DNA of 64,000 nt from DASUKM01 sp036278735 (GTDB lineage: Bacteria > Acidobacteriota > Vicinamibacteria > Vicinamibacterales > 2-12-FULL-66-21), in assembly GCA_036278735.1 (NCBI GenBank), contig DASUKM010000018.1:11788-75787 (forward strand). The letters run 5' to 3'. The translations under genes were made by a program, and so were the position numbers. The notes under the pieces are model-generated. The model was given only the letters and a program-made list of their open reading frames with translations, was not told the origin of the DNA and ran no database searches. Shown here piece after piece: positions 45,118 to 54,447 of this stretch (positions are counted from its first letter, which is position 1; the number at the start of each line of letters is the position of its first letter).

Positions 45118-47526
45118 CGTTGGACGCTGCACGGCGCGCGTGCGGACGGCCAGTTCGGCACGAAGGATGTCGGCAAACCCGCTGACCATCCGGGGCGCGG
45201 CATAGCGCTCGACGACGAGCCGCCTCGCCGCGGCGCCCATGGCCCAGGCCGCCTGCGGATCGGCCGCCAGCCGATCGACGGCGGCCGCGAGCGCGCCGGG
45301 ATCCCCCGGCGGCACGAGCAGACCGGTGACGCCGTCCTCGACGAGTTCGGAGATCCCTCCCACCCCCGACGCAATCACGGGCAGGCCCGCGGCCATGGCC
45401 TCGACCAGGCCGTTCGGAAACGCTTCGGTGCGGGACGGCAGGACGAAGGCGTCCGCCTGCGCAAGCAGCTGCGGGACGTCGTCGCGATGGCCGAGAAACC
45501 GCACCCGATCGGCGACGCCGCGCGCCCGGGCGCGCGCTTCGAGCGCGGACCGGCAGGGACCGTCGCCTGCCAGATCGAACGCGACCGTCGCACGGCTCAC
45601 GCGGGCGACCGCATCGATCAGGACGTCGTGTCCCTTCTCGGCGCGCAGGTTCGCGACCGTCAGCACGCGCGCGATCGGACGCGGGCTCCGAGCCGGCCCG
45701 TCGGGTACCTCGATTTCGTTCGGCACCACGCGGATGCGGGAGCGGCGGACCCCTTCGCGCCGCAGCCGTGCGGCTCCCGCGTCGGCATTGGCGACGACGC
45801 GATGGGCCAGGGCGTAGGCGGCGCGCTGCAGGATCAGTTTCGCGATCGTCTTGTCCGTGTTGATCTCGCGGCGCCCCGCCAGCCGGATGGGCACGCGCGC
45901 GAGCGCGGCGCCGGCGAGCCCGAGGACGTTGGTATAGAAGTCGGAGGTGACGACCGCGGTGATCTCGCGCGCACGGCACCAGCGGGCGAACGCGACAACC
46001 TGTCGCCAGCTCTCGCGTGAGCGGAAACCGTGAATGGGAAACTCCGCGATCGACGCGGCGCAGGCGGCCGCCTCAGCGAGCCACGGCCCTTCCGCGCGAA
46101 AGCAGGCCGCATGCACCTCGAACACGGCCGGGTCGAGTCCACGGATCAGGCGCACCATCTGGCGCTCGGTGCCGCCGGCGTCGAAGCTCGAGAGCCAAAC
46201 CGCGATGGGAATACGCGAGGCGAGCCGCCGCGGATTGACGGACGTGGCCGGGCGTCCGGCGGCAGCCACCGGCTCGGCTGGTCTGCGGGCCCGGGCCGTG
46301 GAGGCTCGAGAGGTTCCCGCGTGTGCGACGCGCGTCAGCGCCGTCTCCAGTTCGGCGGCGACGACCTCCCAATCGTACCCGGCGACGACGAAGGCGCGCG
46401 CGGCCGCGCCGAGGGCCTGCCGCTCCTCCGGGTGTCGCAACAGCCGCACCACCGCCGAGGCGAACGCGTCGGCATCGTCGGCGACCAGCAGATGTTCGCC
46501 GCTGCGGACGGGCAGCCCCTCGGCCCCGACGGTGGTCGAGACGACGGCTTTGCCCATGGCCATCGCTTCGAAGATCTTCAGCCTCGTGCCGCCGCCAATC
46601 CGGAGCGGAACGACGTACGCCGCGCCGGCGGCCATGTAAGGGCGGACGTCGTCGACACGGCCGGTGACGGTGACCCCCGGTTCCTCGGCGAGACGCCGCA
46701 CGGCAGGCGTCGGGGCCCGTCCGACGATCGTCAGCGTCGTCCCGGGCACGTCGGCCCGAATGCGCGGCAGCACGTCGCGGCAGAACCAGCGCATCGCGTC
46801 TTCGTTTGGCAGCCAGTCCATCGACCCGGTGAACACCAGGGCCGGCCCATCCGCGGGCACCGCGCTGGCGTCGAAGAACGACGTATCGACGCCAGTCGGC
46901 ACGACGTGGGCGGGGCTGCGCAGGGCGCCAGGGTACAACCGCCCCAGGGTGTCGCGGTCCGCCTCCGACACGGCGAGGACGCCGTCGAATCGGGCGAGCG
47001 CCTGCCCTTCGAACCGAAGCATGCGCCGATGCTGTACGCCGTACAGATACCGCGCGACGGGTCCCGTGCTGGTCGCCGCGTGCCGGCGCCAGATCTCCGC
47101 CTCGACGTTGTGGGTGAAGACGAGCGCCGGGCACGGCAGCCGGGCGGGGAGATTCACCGCCGGGACGATGAAGTCGGATACGACGAGATCGAAAGGCTGC
47201 TCGGCCAGCAGCTGCTCGACGCGCGCGGCAAACGCGCGCGAGCGGTACTTGCCAATCGCGTATGGCAGCGGGTTGGCCATGTGCCGCGCCGCGTCCGCGT
47301 AGAACCGCACCGACCGCTTGGGCGGGTCGACGCGCGGCACGACGTGCACCGCGCGGGCGACCTCGCGCATGCCGTCGATGTGCGCCTGCGGTTCGTCGGG
47401 CGCCGCGAAGGCGAGATAGGTGACGTCGTGACGGCGCGCCAGGTGTCGCAGAAGATGCCAGGTTCGAAGCTTGCCGCCCTTGTCGAGCGGCAGCAGCAGG
47501 TCCGCCTTGAGCCAGAGAATGCGCAT
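45052..47526 (-). CDS. Fused double GT4 glycosyltransferase (Stp1-like + Stp2-like)
   Basis: 824 residues containing two complete GT-B transferases in one frame. The first (about 1-385) begins MRILWLKADLLLPLDKGGK and has VFTGSMDWLPNEDAMRWF and RIGGGTRLKIFEAMAMGKAVVST, as in XrtA-locus sugar transferase 1 (TIGR03087 type). The second (about 430-800) has SSFDAGGTERQMVRLIRGLD, VANLRAEKGHDVLIDAV and PSRTEAFPNGLVEAMAAGLPVIAS, as in sugar transferase 2 (TIGR03088 type). An Ala/Arg-rich linker of about 45 residues joins them. Two successive sugars could thus be added by one polypeptide. The ATG at 47526 is chosen because a near-perfect sigma-54 promoter lies 16 bases before it; the frame extends further upstream without support. 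Confidence 0.88.
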   Translation of the reverse strand: MRILWLKADLLLPLDKGGKLRTWHLLRHLARRHDVTYLAFAAPDEPQAHIDGMREVARAVHVVPRVDPPKRSVRFYADAARHMANPLPYAIGKYRSRAFAARVEQLLAEQPFDLVVSDFIVPAVNLPARLPCPALVFTHNVEAEIWRRHAATSTGPVARYLYGVQHRRMLRFEGQALARFDGVLAVSEADRDTLGRLYPGALRSPAHVVPTGVDTSFFDASAVPADGPALVFTGSMDWLPNEDAMRWFCRDVLPRIRADVPGTTLTIVGRAPTPAVRRLAEEPGVTVTGRVDDVRPYMAAGAAYVVPLRIGGGTRLKIFEAMAMGKAVVSTTVGAEGLPVRSGEHLLVADDADAFASAVVRLLRHPEERQALGAAARAFVVAGYDWEVVAAELETALTRVAHAGTSRASTARARRPAEPVAAAGRPATSVNPRRLASRIPIAVWLSSFDAGGTERQMVRLIRGLDPAVFEVHAACFRAEGPWLAEAAACAASIAEFPIHGFRSRESWRQVVAFARWCRAREITAVVTSDFYTNVLGLAGAALARVPIRLAGRREINTDKTIAKLILQRAAYALAHRVVANADAGAARLRREGVRRSRIRVVPNEIEVPDGPARSPRPIARVLTVANLRAEKGHDVLIDAVARVSRATVAFDLAGDGPCRSALEARARARGVADRVRFLGHRDDVPQLLAQADAFVLPSRTEAFPNGLVEAMAAGLPVIASGVGGISELVEDGVTGLLVPPGDPGALAAAVDRLAADPQAAWAMGAAARRLVVERYAAPRMVSGFADILRAELAVRTRAVQRPTSDLVLCTAAGQPGSGHAKNKI

Positions 47527-47541
47527 CAGGTGAAGCGATTC

Positions 47542-47557
47542 AGCAAGCGAAGTGCCA
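47542..47557 (-). promoter_or_regulatory. Sigma-54 (-24/-12) promoter for the fused glycosyltransferase
   Basis: On the minus strand it reads TGGCACTTCGCTTGCT, one of the best matches in the window. The TTGC ends 16 bases before the ATG at 47526, which predicts a leader of about four bases. Confidence 0.72.
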
Positions 47558-47864
47558 CGACGCGCCGCGCGACACGGCCGCCGAGCTTCGCAGGCGCGGG
47601 AGGGACGCGGGCCTGTTCGTGTCCGTGATCGCGACGCGGCCGCTGGCGCTGGACGCGCGCATTCATTCGCGTTCTCATGACGCGCGAGTAAAACGTGCAA
47701 ACGGATGAGTTGTCATCCGCATCGCGCGGGCTTCACCGTTCAGAAACAGAACAGATCCGCCAGCGTTCGAGGGCTTGCGGGGCGTACGGCATCCTGCTTG
47801 CTGACCTCGGACGCCGTCGGCGAGGCCGCCGGCTTCCACTTTCAGGAAGACGTTCGCCAGGGAG
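47558..47864 (+). other. Divergent intergenic region
   Basis: About 307 bases between the fused transferase promoter and the large beta-helix gene. The one feature I can support is a plus-strand -24/-12 match at 47787. No convincing gene, hairpin or repeat was seen. Confidence 0.5.
47787..47802 (+). promoter_or_regulatory. Sigma-54 (-24/-12) promoter candidate for the large beta-helix gene
   Basis: CGGCATCCTGCTTGCT has GG-N10-GC and TTGCT intact and lies 63 bases upstream of the TTG start at 47865. Confidence 0.55.
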
Positions 47865-50800
47865 TTGCCCTTGTTCGTTGCCAGGACGGTGTTGTGCGCG
47901 CGTGTGGCGGGTGTGTGCCTGTGCGCGATCGGGCTCGCCTCTGTGGGGCAGGCCGCCACTCTGCACGTGTGCGCGAGCGGCTGCACCTACACGAACCTGC
48001 AGCCCGCGCTCGATGCGGCGCAGCCCGGAGACACGATCCTGCTGCGCGCCGGCGAGACCTTCGTCGGGAATTTCGTGCTGCCGGCCAAGAGCGCGAGCGC
48101 CACACAGTTCATCACGATCCGCTCCGACGCGCCGGACAGCGCGCTGCCGGCATCGGGCGTCCGGCTCGTGCCCGAAGGCTACCCGGGCGCCAACGCCAAC
48201 CGCTCCGCGCTGGCCCGGATTCTCGGGGCGGGCGGAGCGCTCAAGAGCACGCCCCTCCTGAGCACGGACTCAGGGGCGCATCATTACCTGCTGCAGTTCA
48301 TCGACTTCGACGGCGCCGCCCAGGTCGGCTACGAGACGCTGATCGCGATCGGCACCGACAAGGCGGACGCCAACCCGCCGCACGACATCGTCTTCGATCG
48401 GGTATTCGTCCACGGTCATCCCACGAAGGGGCAGAAGCGCGGCATCGCCCTGAACGGCAAGTCGACCGATGTGCTGAACAGCTACATCTGCGACATCAAG
48501 GCAGTCAACACCGACTCCCAGGCGATTGCAGGATGGAACGGCCCGGGGCCGTTCCGGATCGTCAACGACTACATCGAAGCGGCCGGCGAGAACATCCTGT
48601 TCGGGGGGGCACGGCCGATGGCGACCGGCCTGATCCCGAGCGACATCGAGATCTCCCGGAATCACATTCTGAAGGACCCCGCGTGGCGGTCCCCGATTCT
48701 GGCGGCCCCCGGCTCGGTCAAGGCGTCCGCCTCGAGTACCGCCGGCGCCTTGTCGGCCGGCGTTCAGTACTTCAGAGTGGTCGCCGTCCTGAAGTCGGTC
48801 ACCGCCGAGATCGTCTCCGGTCCGTCGAGCGAGGTGTCGGTCAGCGTCTCGGCCGGCAAGAGCGTCAACGTCTCCTGGACCGCGAGCCCCGGCGCGGAGA
48901 GTTACCGGGTGTACCGCGGGACCACCGCGGGCGGGGAGAGCAGATATCTGACGACCTCCGGGGCGTCGACGTCGTTGCTCTACAAGGGGTCGTCGGAGTC
49001 GTCGGGGACGCCGCCGAGCAAAGGATCGCACTGGGTCGCCAAGAATCTGCTCGAGTTGAAGAACGGGCAGCGGGTGACGATCGACGGCAACCTGCTCGAG
49101 AACAACTGGAGCGGCGACCAGCCCGGGTATGCCGTGGTCCTGACGCCGCGCAACTACGAGAACATCGCGCCGTGGGCGGCCGTCCGCGACGTGACCTTCA
49201 GCAGCAACACGCTCCGACACACCGCGGGGGCGTTCGACATCCTCGGCTACGACGATACGGAACCGTCCGGCAGCCAGCTCACCGAGCGGATCACGATCCG
49301 CAACAACCTGTTCGAGATCGACCCGGCCGCCTGGGGAGGGGGTGGGACCAAGTGCTTCCTCCTGGGCCAGGGAGCGGCCGACGTGCTGTTCGACAGGAAC
49401 ACGATCGTCCAGTACACGACGAGCGTGGTGTACGCGTACGGCGCCACGATGCCGCGCTTCACGTTCACGAACAACATCGCGCTGAGCGGCAAGTACGGGA
49501 TCATCGGCGCGGGGGCCGCGCCCGGCCTCTCGTCGATCGACATCTTCTTCCCGAATGCGACGATCACGCACAACGTGCTCGCGGGGGCGAGGGCGTCGCT
49601 CTTTCCGCCCGACAACGCGTTTCCGACGGTCGACCAATGGAACGCGTCATTCGTCGACGCGGCCGCCGGCGACTACCGGCTGCTCGACTCGAGCGTCTTC
49701 TACGCGGCGGGCAGCGGCGGGAGCGTACCGGGCGCCACGCTGTCGGCCTCAGGACCGATCGACGTCTTGGGGGAGGCGGATGCGCCCGTGGCGGACGCCG
49801 GCGGACCGTACGCGGCCCGGACGGGCGCGTCGGTCGCCGTGAGCGGCGCGGCATCGACCGCCAGCGGCGGCACCATCACGAACTACCTCTGGCGCTGGGC
49901 CGACGACGTCGTGATCGACGCGTCGGCCGTGCCGTCGGCGAACCTGCACGGCAACTGGCAGAAGGCGAGCGTCAGCGGCGCGGCCAACGGCACGGCGCTG
50001 GTCAATCCCAACAAGGGGGCGGCGAAGATCACGACCCCGCTCGCCTCGCCCGCGTCGTACGTGGACGTGACGTTCCAGGCGGCGGCCGGCGTCCCGTACT
50101 CCGTCTGGTTCCGCGCGCGCGCGCAGAACGACGACTACGGCAACGACTCGTTCTATCTGCAGTTCAGCGACGCCCGCGACGCGGCCGGCGCGCCGATCGC
50201 GGGCATCGGGACGACCGATGCGCTCGACATGGTGCTCGAAGAAGGGAGGGGCGCCGGCGTGTCGGGATGGGGATGGAACGACGCGAACTACGGCAGCCTC
50301 GCCGCGCCCGTGCGTTTCGCGACCTCGGGGGCGCACACGCTGCGGCTGCAGCCGCGCGAAGACGGCGTCGAGATCGATCAGATCGTGATCAGCTCCGTGA
50401 AGTACGCCGGCAAGCGTCCCGGCGCGACGCGCAGCGACACGACCATTGTCGCGGGGACGCTCGGCACCTCGGCCGGCGTCAGCGCGTCGCACACCTACGT
50501 GCTGGCCGGCGGGTATCCGCTGCAGTTGACGGTGACCGATCAGAACGCGGCAACCGCCAGCGATACGACGACCGTGCAGGTTTCGTCGGCGGCCGGTCCC
50601 GTCGCCGACGCGGGAGGGGCATACAGCGGCACCGCGGGTGACGCGATCGTGCTCGACGGATCGCGGTCGTCGGGATCGATCGCCTCGGCCGAATGGCGGT
50701 TCTACGACGACATCCTCCTCGACGGCGACGCGCTGGCCTCCGGCTCGCGTCATGGGACCTGGAAGGTGGCGAGCGACACGAGCGCCTCCGACGACCGCGC

Positions 50801-51392
50801 GCTCGAGGATCCCGACAGCGGGACCGCGAAGATCGCGACGGCGCTCGCCAGCCCCCGCAATTACGTCGACATCGCCTTTACCGCGGCGGCGGGCGTTCCC
50901 TACCGCCTCTGGCTGCGGATGCGCGCCGAGGACAATTCCTGGAACAACGATTCCGTGTACGTCCAGTTCAACGATTCGGTGACCGCCAGCGGGGGGGCCG
51001 TCGATCGGATCGGCACGACGAGCGCGCTCGCGGTCGTGCTCGAGGAGGGCAAGGGGGCCGGCGTCTCGGGATGGGGCTGGAACGACGCCGACTACGGCGC
51101 GATGGCGAAGCCCGTCTACTTCGCCACCTCCGGAACCCACACGCTCCGCGTGCAGCGGCGCGAGGACGGCTGCTTCATCGATCAAATCGTGCTGAGCGCC
51201 GGCGCCTACTATGATGATGCGCCCGGCGTGACGCGCGGGGACCGCACGATCGTGCCGGCGACGCTCGGGACCGCCGCGACGCTGACGGCCACGCACGTGT
51301 ATCCGTGGGCGGGCCTGTATCCGGTGTCGCTCGAGGTGTTCGACGCGGAGGGCGATTCGAGCACCGACACGACCACCGTCACGGTGCGCTGA
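47865..51392 (+). CDS. Large secreted beta-helix protein with FN3 insertion and two PKD/CBM-like domains
   Basis: 1175 residues. After a signal peptide (CLCAIGLASVGQA) comes a right-handed beta-helix (PALDAAQPGDTILLRAGETF, KRGIALNGKSTDVLNSYICD, AGWNGPGPFRIVNDYIEAAG), interrupted at about residues 285-390 by a fibronectin-like module (AGVQYFRVVAVLKS, ESYRVYRGTTAGG). From about residue 640 follow two PKD-like repeats (VADAGGPYAARTG, VADAGGAYSGTAG), each split by an inserted domain with PY-(V/L)W-R-RA, NDS-Y-QF, GWGWND, REDG and IDQIV-S, closing with HTYVLAGGYPLQLTV or HVYPWAGLYPVSLEV. The inserted domain is the one found twice in the PLD-like protein at 19729. The start is uncertain: TTG 47865 is given, GTG 47889 is possible. 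Confidence 0.85.
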   Translation: MPLFVARTVLCARVAGVCLCAIGLASVGQAATLHVCASGCTYTNLQPALDAAQPGDTILLRAGETFVGNFVLPAKSASATQFITIRSDAPDSALPASGVRLVPEGYPGANANRSALARILGAGGALKSTPLLSTDSGAHHYLLQFIDFDGAAQVGYETLIAIGTDKADANPPHDIVFDRVFVHGHPTKGQKRGIALNGKSTDVLNSYICDIKAVNTDSQAIAGWNGPGPFRIVNDYIEAAGENILFGGARPMATGLIPSDIEISRNHILKDPAWRSPILAAPGSVKASASSTAGALSAGVQYFRVVAVLKSVTAEIVSGPSSEVSVSVSAGKSVNVSWTASPGAESYRVYRGTTAGGESRYLTTSGASTSLLYKGSSESSGTPPSKGSHWVAKNLLELKNGQRVTIDGNLLENNWSGDQPGYAVVLTPRNYENIAPWAAVRDVTFSSNTLRHTAGAFDILGYDDTEPSGSQLTERITIRNNLFEIDPAAWGGGGTKCFLLGQGAADVLFDRNTIVQYTTSVVYAYGATMPRFTFTNNIALSGKYGIIGAGAAPGLSSIDIFFPNATITHNVLAGARASLFPPDNAFPTVDQWNASFVDAAAGDYRLLDSSVFYAAGSGGSVPGATLSASGPIDVLGEADAPVADAGGPYAARTGASVAVSGAASTASGGTITNYLWRWADDVVIDASAVPSANLHGNWQKASVSGAANGTALVNPNKGAAKITTPLASPASYVDVTFQAAAGVPYSVWFRARAQNDDYGNDSFYLQFSDARDAAGAPIAGIGTTDALDMVLEEGRGAGVSGWGWNDANYGSLAAPVRFATSGAHTLRLQPREDGVEIDQIVISSVKYAGKRPGATRSDTTIVAGTLGTSAGVSASHTYVLAGGYPLQLTVTDQNAATASDTTTVQVSSAAGPVADAGGAYSGTAGDAIVLDGSRSSGSIASAEWRFYDDILLDGDALASGSRHGTWKVASDTSASDDRALEDPDSGTAKIATALASPRNYVDIAFTAAAGVPYRLWLRMRAEDNSWNNDSVYVQFNDSVTASGGAVDRIGTTSALAVVLEEGKGAGVSGWGWNDADYGAMAKPVYFATSGTHTLRVQRREDGCFIDQIVLSAGAYYDDAPGVTRGDRTIVPATLGTAATLTATHVYPWAGLYPVSLEVFDAEGDSSTDTTTVTVR

Positions 51393-51539
51393 CCCGGCTG
51401 ACGGACGCGGCCGCGCGCCGGCCGATCCCCGGGACGAGAGGATCACGAACCCGCGCGGCACGTTACGGAATTGTGCGGAATTCCGGCGCCGCGGCCGGAC
51501 TCGGCGCCGGATTCCGGCCATTTTTCGCGAAAATCGCCG

Positions 51540-51555
51540 GGGCACTCCTCTTGCC
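51540..51555 (+). promoter_or_regulatory. Sigma-54 (-24/-12) promoter for the third beta-helix gene
   Basis: GGGCACTCCTCTTGCC has GGCAC, correct spacing and TTGC. It lies 27 bases upstream of the ATG at 51582, with GAGG in between as ribosome site. Confidence 0.65.
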
Positions 51556-51581
51556 GCAGGGGTAACCACCGAGGTTGCCCC

Positions 51582-53477
51582 ATGGTCCGTACCCCAGGTG
51601 TCTCAGGCGTGCTCGCGCTCGTTCTCGTCCTCGCGTCGCCTGTCGCGGCTGCGGCCAATACCCTTCGAGTGACGGCCGACGGCGATCTGCAGGCGGCCCT
51701 CGACGCCGCGCAGCCGGGCGATCGCGTCCTGCTCGCGCCGGGCGCCGTCTTCACCGGCAGCTACGTGCTCGGGGCGAAGAGCGGTTCGGACTTCATCACC
51801 GTTCAGACCGATATCAGCCAGGCCGGCGCGTTCGCGCCTGGCGTGCGCCTCACGCCCGCCGCCGCGGCGTTGCTCGCGATGCTGCAGTCGCCGAGCAGCA
51901 GTCCCGCGCTGCGCACCGAGCCCGGCGCGCACCACTGGCGCATTCAACTCCTGCGGTTCGGCGCGAACAAAGGCGGGTACGGGGAAATCATCCGGCTCGG
52001 CGACGGCGACAGCGACCAGAACGCGCTGAGCGTCGTCCCCTACACGATCGTGCTCGACCGGCTCTGCCTGCTGGGGGACCCGCTGTTCGGCCAGAAGCGG
52101 GGCATCGCGATGAACGCCCGCGACGTGACGGTGACCAATTCGACGATTCTCAACATCAAGGCCGTCGGGCAGGACACGCAGGCGATCGCGGCCTGGAACG
52201 GTCCCGGACCGTTCTGGATCGAGAACAACTACCTCGAGGCCGCCGGCGAGAACTTCCTGGTCGGGGGCACCGATCCGGAGATTTACGGATTGACCGCGGC
52301 CGGCATCACGTTTCGGCGCAACTACGTGTCGCGCCCGGCGAGCTGGCGCGACCCGATCGTGCCGTCGCCGCAGCACCTCACGACGGCCACCATTGCGGGC
52401 GGATGGCTCGCGGCGGGCACGCACGCGTACGCCGTCGTGGCGCGCCGGCCGGCAGGTCAGGCCAACGTCGCGCAGTCCCTGCCCGCATCGATCACCGCGA
52501 CGCTGGGGGCGACCGGGTCGATCCGCCTCACCTGGACGGCCGTGCCCGACGCGACGGAGTACCGCGTGTACCGCTCCACCGGCCGCTCCGGTCTGTACTG
52601 GACGGTCACCCAGGCGTCGTTCACCGACAACGGCATCGGCGGCACGGTCAGCAGCCTGCCGACGTCTGGCACCGAGTGGTCGGTGAAGAACCTGTTCGAG
52701 CTGAAGAACGCGTCCAATGTGCTCGTCGAGCAGAACGTGTTCGAGAACAACTGGGAGGCGGCGCAGTCGGGGTATGCGATCGTGATCACCGTGCGGAATT
52801 CGAACGGCGGGTGCACGTGGTGCACGATCCGGCACCTGGAGTTCCGATCGAACATCGTCCGGCACACGGGGGGCGGCGTGAACATCCTCGGCTACGACGA
52901 TCCCTCACGCCCGAGCCTGCAGGCGCAGGATCTGCACTTTCACGACAATCTCTTCTACGACATCGACAAGACGACGTGGGGCGGCTCAGGCATCTTTGTG
53001 CTGATCGGCGACGAGCCGCGCGACGTTGTCTTCGATCACAACACCGTCGATCACGACGGCACGTCCCTCATCAGCGTCTATGGCGGGACGCCGGACGCGC
53101 CGCGACGCATTTACGGATTTCAGTACACGAACAACATGTCGCGGCACAATACCTACGGGGTGATCGGTGCCGGCATGGCGTATGGGCAGAGCACGCTCGA
53201 CGCGTATTTTCCGGACGGGGTGTTTCAGAAGAATCTGCTGTCCGACGGACCCGCGTCGCGTTACCCGGCGGGAAATTTCTTTTCGCCCTCCTTCGACACG
53301 CAATTCGTGAACATGACGAAGGGCGACTTCCATCTGATCTCGTCGAGCCCCTTCCGGCTGGCGGGAACCGACGGCGCGGACCTCGGGCCCGACATGTCGA
53401 AGCTGCCCTCCGGCGACGACCAGTCGCGGTCGCCGGTCGGGCCGCCGGCGCCGACCGGCGTGCGCATCATGCAGTAA
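51582..53477 (+). CDS. Secreted beta-helix protein with FN3-like insertion
   Basis: 631 residues. Signal peptide (VLALVLVLASPVAAAANT), then GDLQAALDAAQPGDRVLLAPGAVF and beta-helix turns KRGIAMNARDVTVTNSTILNI, AAWNGPGPFWIENNYLEAAG, NLFELKNASNVLVEQNVFENNW and NNMSRHNTYGVIGAG, closely parallel to the proteins at 43432 and 47865. A fibronectin-like module (residues about 265-360; AAGTHAYAVVARRP, ATEYRVYRSTGRSG) interrupts the helix at the same point as in the 47865 protein. The family suggests polysaccharide binding or cleavage outside the cell, but no catalytic site can be named. The start at 51582 has GAGG upstream and a sigma-54 match. Confidence 0.88.
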   Translation: MVRTPGVSGVLALVLVLASPVAAAANTLRVTADGDLQAALDAAQPGDRVLLAPGAVFTGSYVLGAKSGSDFITVQTDISQAGAFAPGVRLTPAAAALLAMLQSPSSSPALRTEPGAHHWRIQLLRFGANKGGYGEIIRLGDGDSDQNALSVVPYTIVLDRLCLLGDPLFGQKRGIAMNARDVTVTNSTILNIKAVGQDTQAIAAWNGPGPFWIENNYLEAAGENFLVGGTDPEIYGLTAAGITFRRNYVSRPASWRDPIVPSPQHLTTATIAGGWLAAGTHAYAVVARRPAGQANVAQSLPASITATLGATGSIRLTWTAVPDATEYRVYRSTGRSGLYWTVTQASFTDNGIGGTVSSLPTSGTEWSVKNLFELKNASNVLVEQNVFENNWEAAQSGYAIVITVRNSNGGCTWCTIRHLEFRSNIVRHTGGGVNILGYDDPSRPSLQAQDLHFHDNLFYDIDKTTWGGSGIFVLIGDEPRDVVFDHNTVDHDGTSLISVYGGTPDAPRRIYGFQYTNNMSRHNTYGVIGAGMAYGQSTLDAYFPDGVFQKNLLSDGPASRYPAGNFFSPSFDTQFVNMTKGDFHLISSSPFRLAGTDGADLGPDMSKLPSGDDQSRSPVGPPAPTGVRIMQ

Positions 53478-53478
53478 G

Positions 53479-53498
53479 GCCGCGGCCTGCGTCGCGGC
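53479..53498. terminator. Possible bidirectional terminator hairpin
   Basis: GCCGCG and CGCGGC form a six-base-pair stem with an eight-base loop in the 21-base gap between two convergent stop codons. There is only a short T-run, so it is a weak terminator. Confidence 0.35.
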
Positions 53499-54434
53499 TT
53501 ACCGCGGCACGTCGTACGCCGCGATGACGCCGAGATGATCCGAGGGGGAGGGATCGCCCGGCGGTGCGATCCCGAACCGCTCCATGGCGGTCGGCAGCAG
53601 CCCGGGCGACGACCAGGCATAATCCGCACGGCGTGTGACGTTCCCTTCGGGCGTGCCGCACGGCCGGTTCACCATGCCCGTGAACCCCGGCGCGCGTGGA
53701 TGCACCTTCGGCCACGCATCGATGTACCCGGCGGCCCTCAGGACCTGCAGTGGACGTTCCCCGTTCGGGTGCTTGCCGCAGACCGGACCGGCCGCCTCCC
53801 AGACGTTGAGATCCCCCATCAGGACGTGCGGCTCGTCGCCGCTGGTCTGCTGCATGAACGCGACGGTCTGCTTCGCCTGCGTCTCGTACGTGGCAACGGA
53901 GTCGGGACCGGTGCCGTACCAGTGCGCGACGTAGAAGGGGAGCGTCTGCCCGCACCGCTCGTCGAGACAGACGCGTGCGTGGAGCACCCACGCGGTGTCC
54001 TTCGGATTCCGGTTGTGCGAAATATCGAGCGGCAGCCATCGCTCGTCGCGAAGCCCGTATCGCGCCACGAGCGCGACGCCGTTGTGCACCGACGAGGCCG
54101 CGTTCCAGCCGAGCACATCGCGCACGTGCTTCGGCGAGGCGCACACCGCTTGCCACGCCTCCGCGAGCCCCAGCGCGACCGCGGCGGGATCGTCGCCGAT
54201 TGCGGAGGTCAGCGTCTTCTGGACGACGCCGGCGCCCCACGCGTTCATCGGCTTGGACGCGTTGGTGCAGTTGCTCGTGTTGGCGAAGGCGACACGATGG
54301 CCGCGGAGCCCCTGCGCCCCCTTGCCCGATTCGATGTTGTAGAAGGCCAGCTTGACGAGGCGACCCGCCGGCGGCGGGGCCGTCGTGAGAGCGGCCGCGA
54401 GAATGGCAACAGAAAAGGATAGAGCCAGGCGCAT
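53499..54434 (-). CDS. Secreted endonuclease/exonuclease/phosphatase-family protein
   Basis: 311 residues. Signal peptide (LALSFSVAILAAALTTAP), then an EEP core: VKLAFYNIESGKG, HNGVALVARYG, FYVAHWYGTGPD, VLMGDLNVWEA, RRADYAWSSPG and PSDHLGVIAAYD. The Asn, Asp-Asn and Asp-His catalytic positions are present. Several Cys (SNCTN, AVCAS, VCLDERC, VCGK, RPCGT) suggest disulfides and support an extracytoplasmic place. It is only distantly related to the two DNRLRE-EEP proteins. It follows the histidine kinase gene by 13 bases, so the two may be one operon. A TTG three bases upstream extends the frame but ATG 54434 is preferred. Confidence 0.85.
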   Translation of the reverse strand: MRLALSFSVAILAAALTTAPPPAGRLVKLAFYNIESGKGAQGLRGHRVAFANTSNCTNASKPMNAWGAGVVQKTLTSAIGDDPAAVALGLAEAWQAVCASPKHVRDVLGWNAASSVHNGVALVARYGLRDERWLPLDISHNRNPKDTAWVLHARVCLDERCGQTLPFYVAHWYGTGPDSVATYETQAKQTVAFMQQTSGDEPHVLMGDLNVWEAAGPVCGKHPNGERPLQVLRAAGYIDAWPKVHPRAPGFTGMVNRPCGTPEGNVTRRADYAWSSPGLLPTAMERFGIAPPGDPSPSDHLGVIAAYDVPR

Positions 54435-54447
54435 CAAGAGTTCCCGT

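Noticed and set aside
47675..47986. 103-residue minus-strand ORF
   Set aside because: Overlaps the start and signal peptide of the large beta-helix gene and has no protein-like features.
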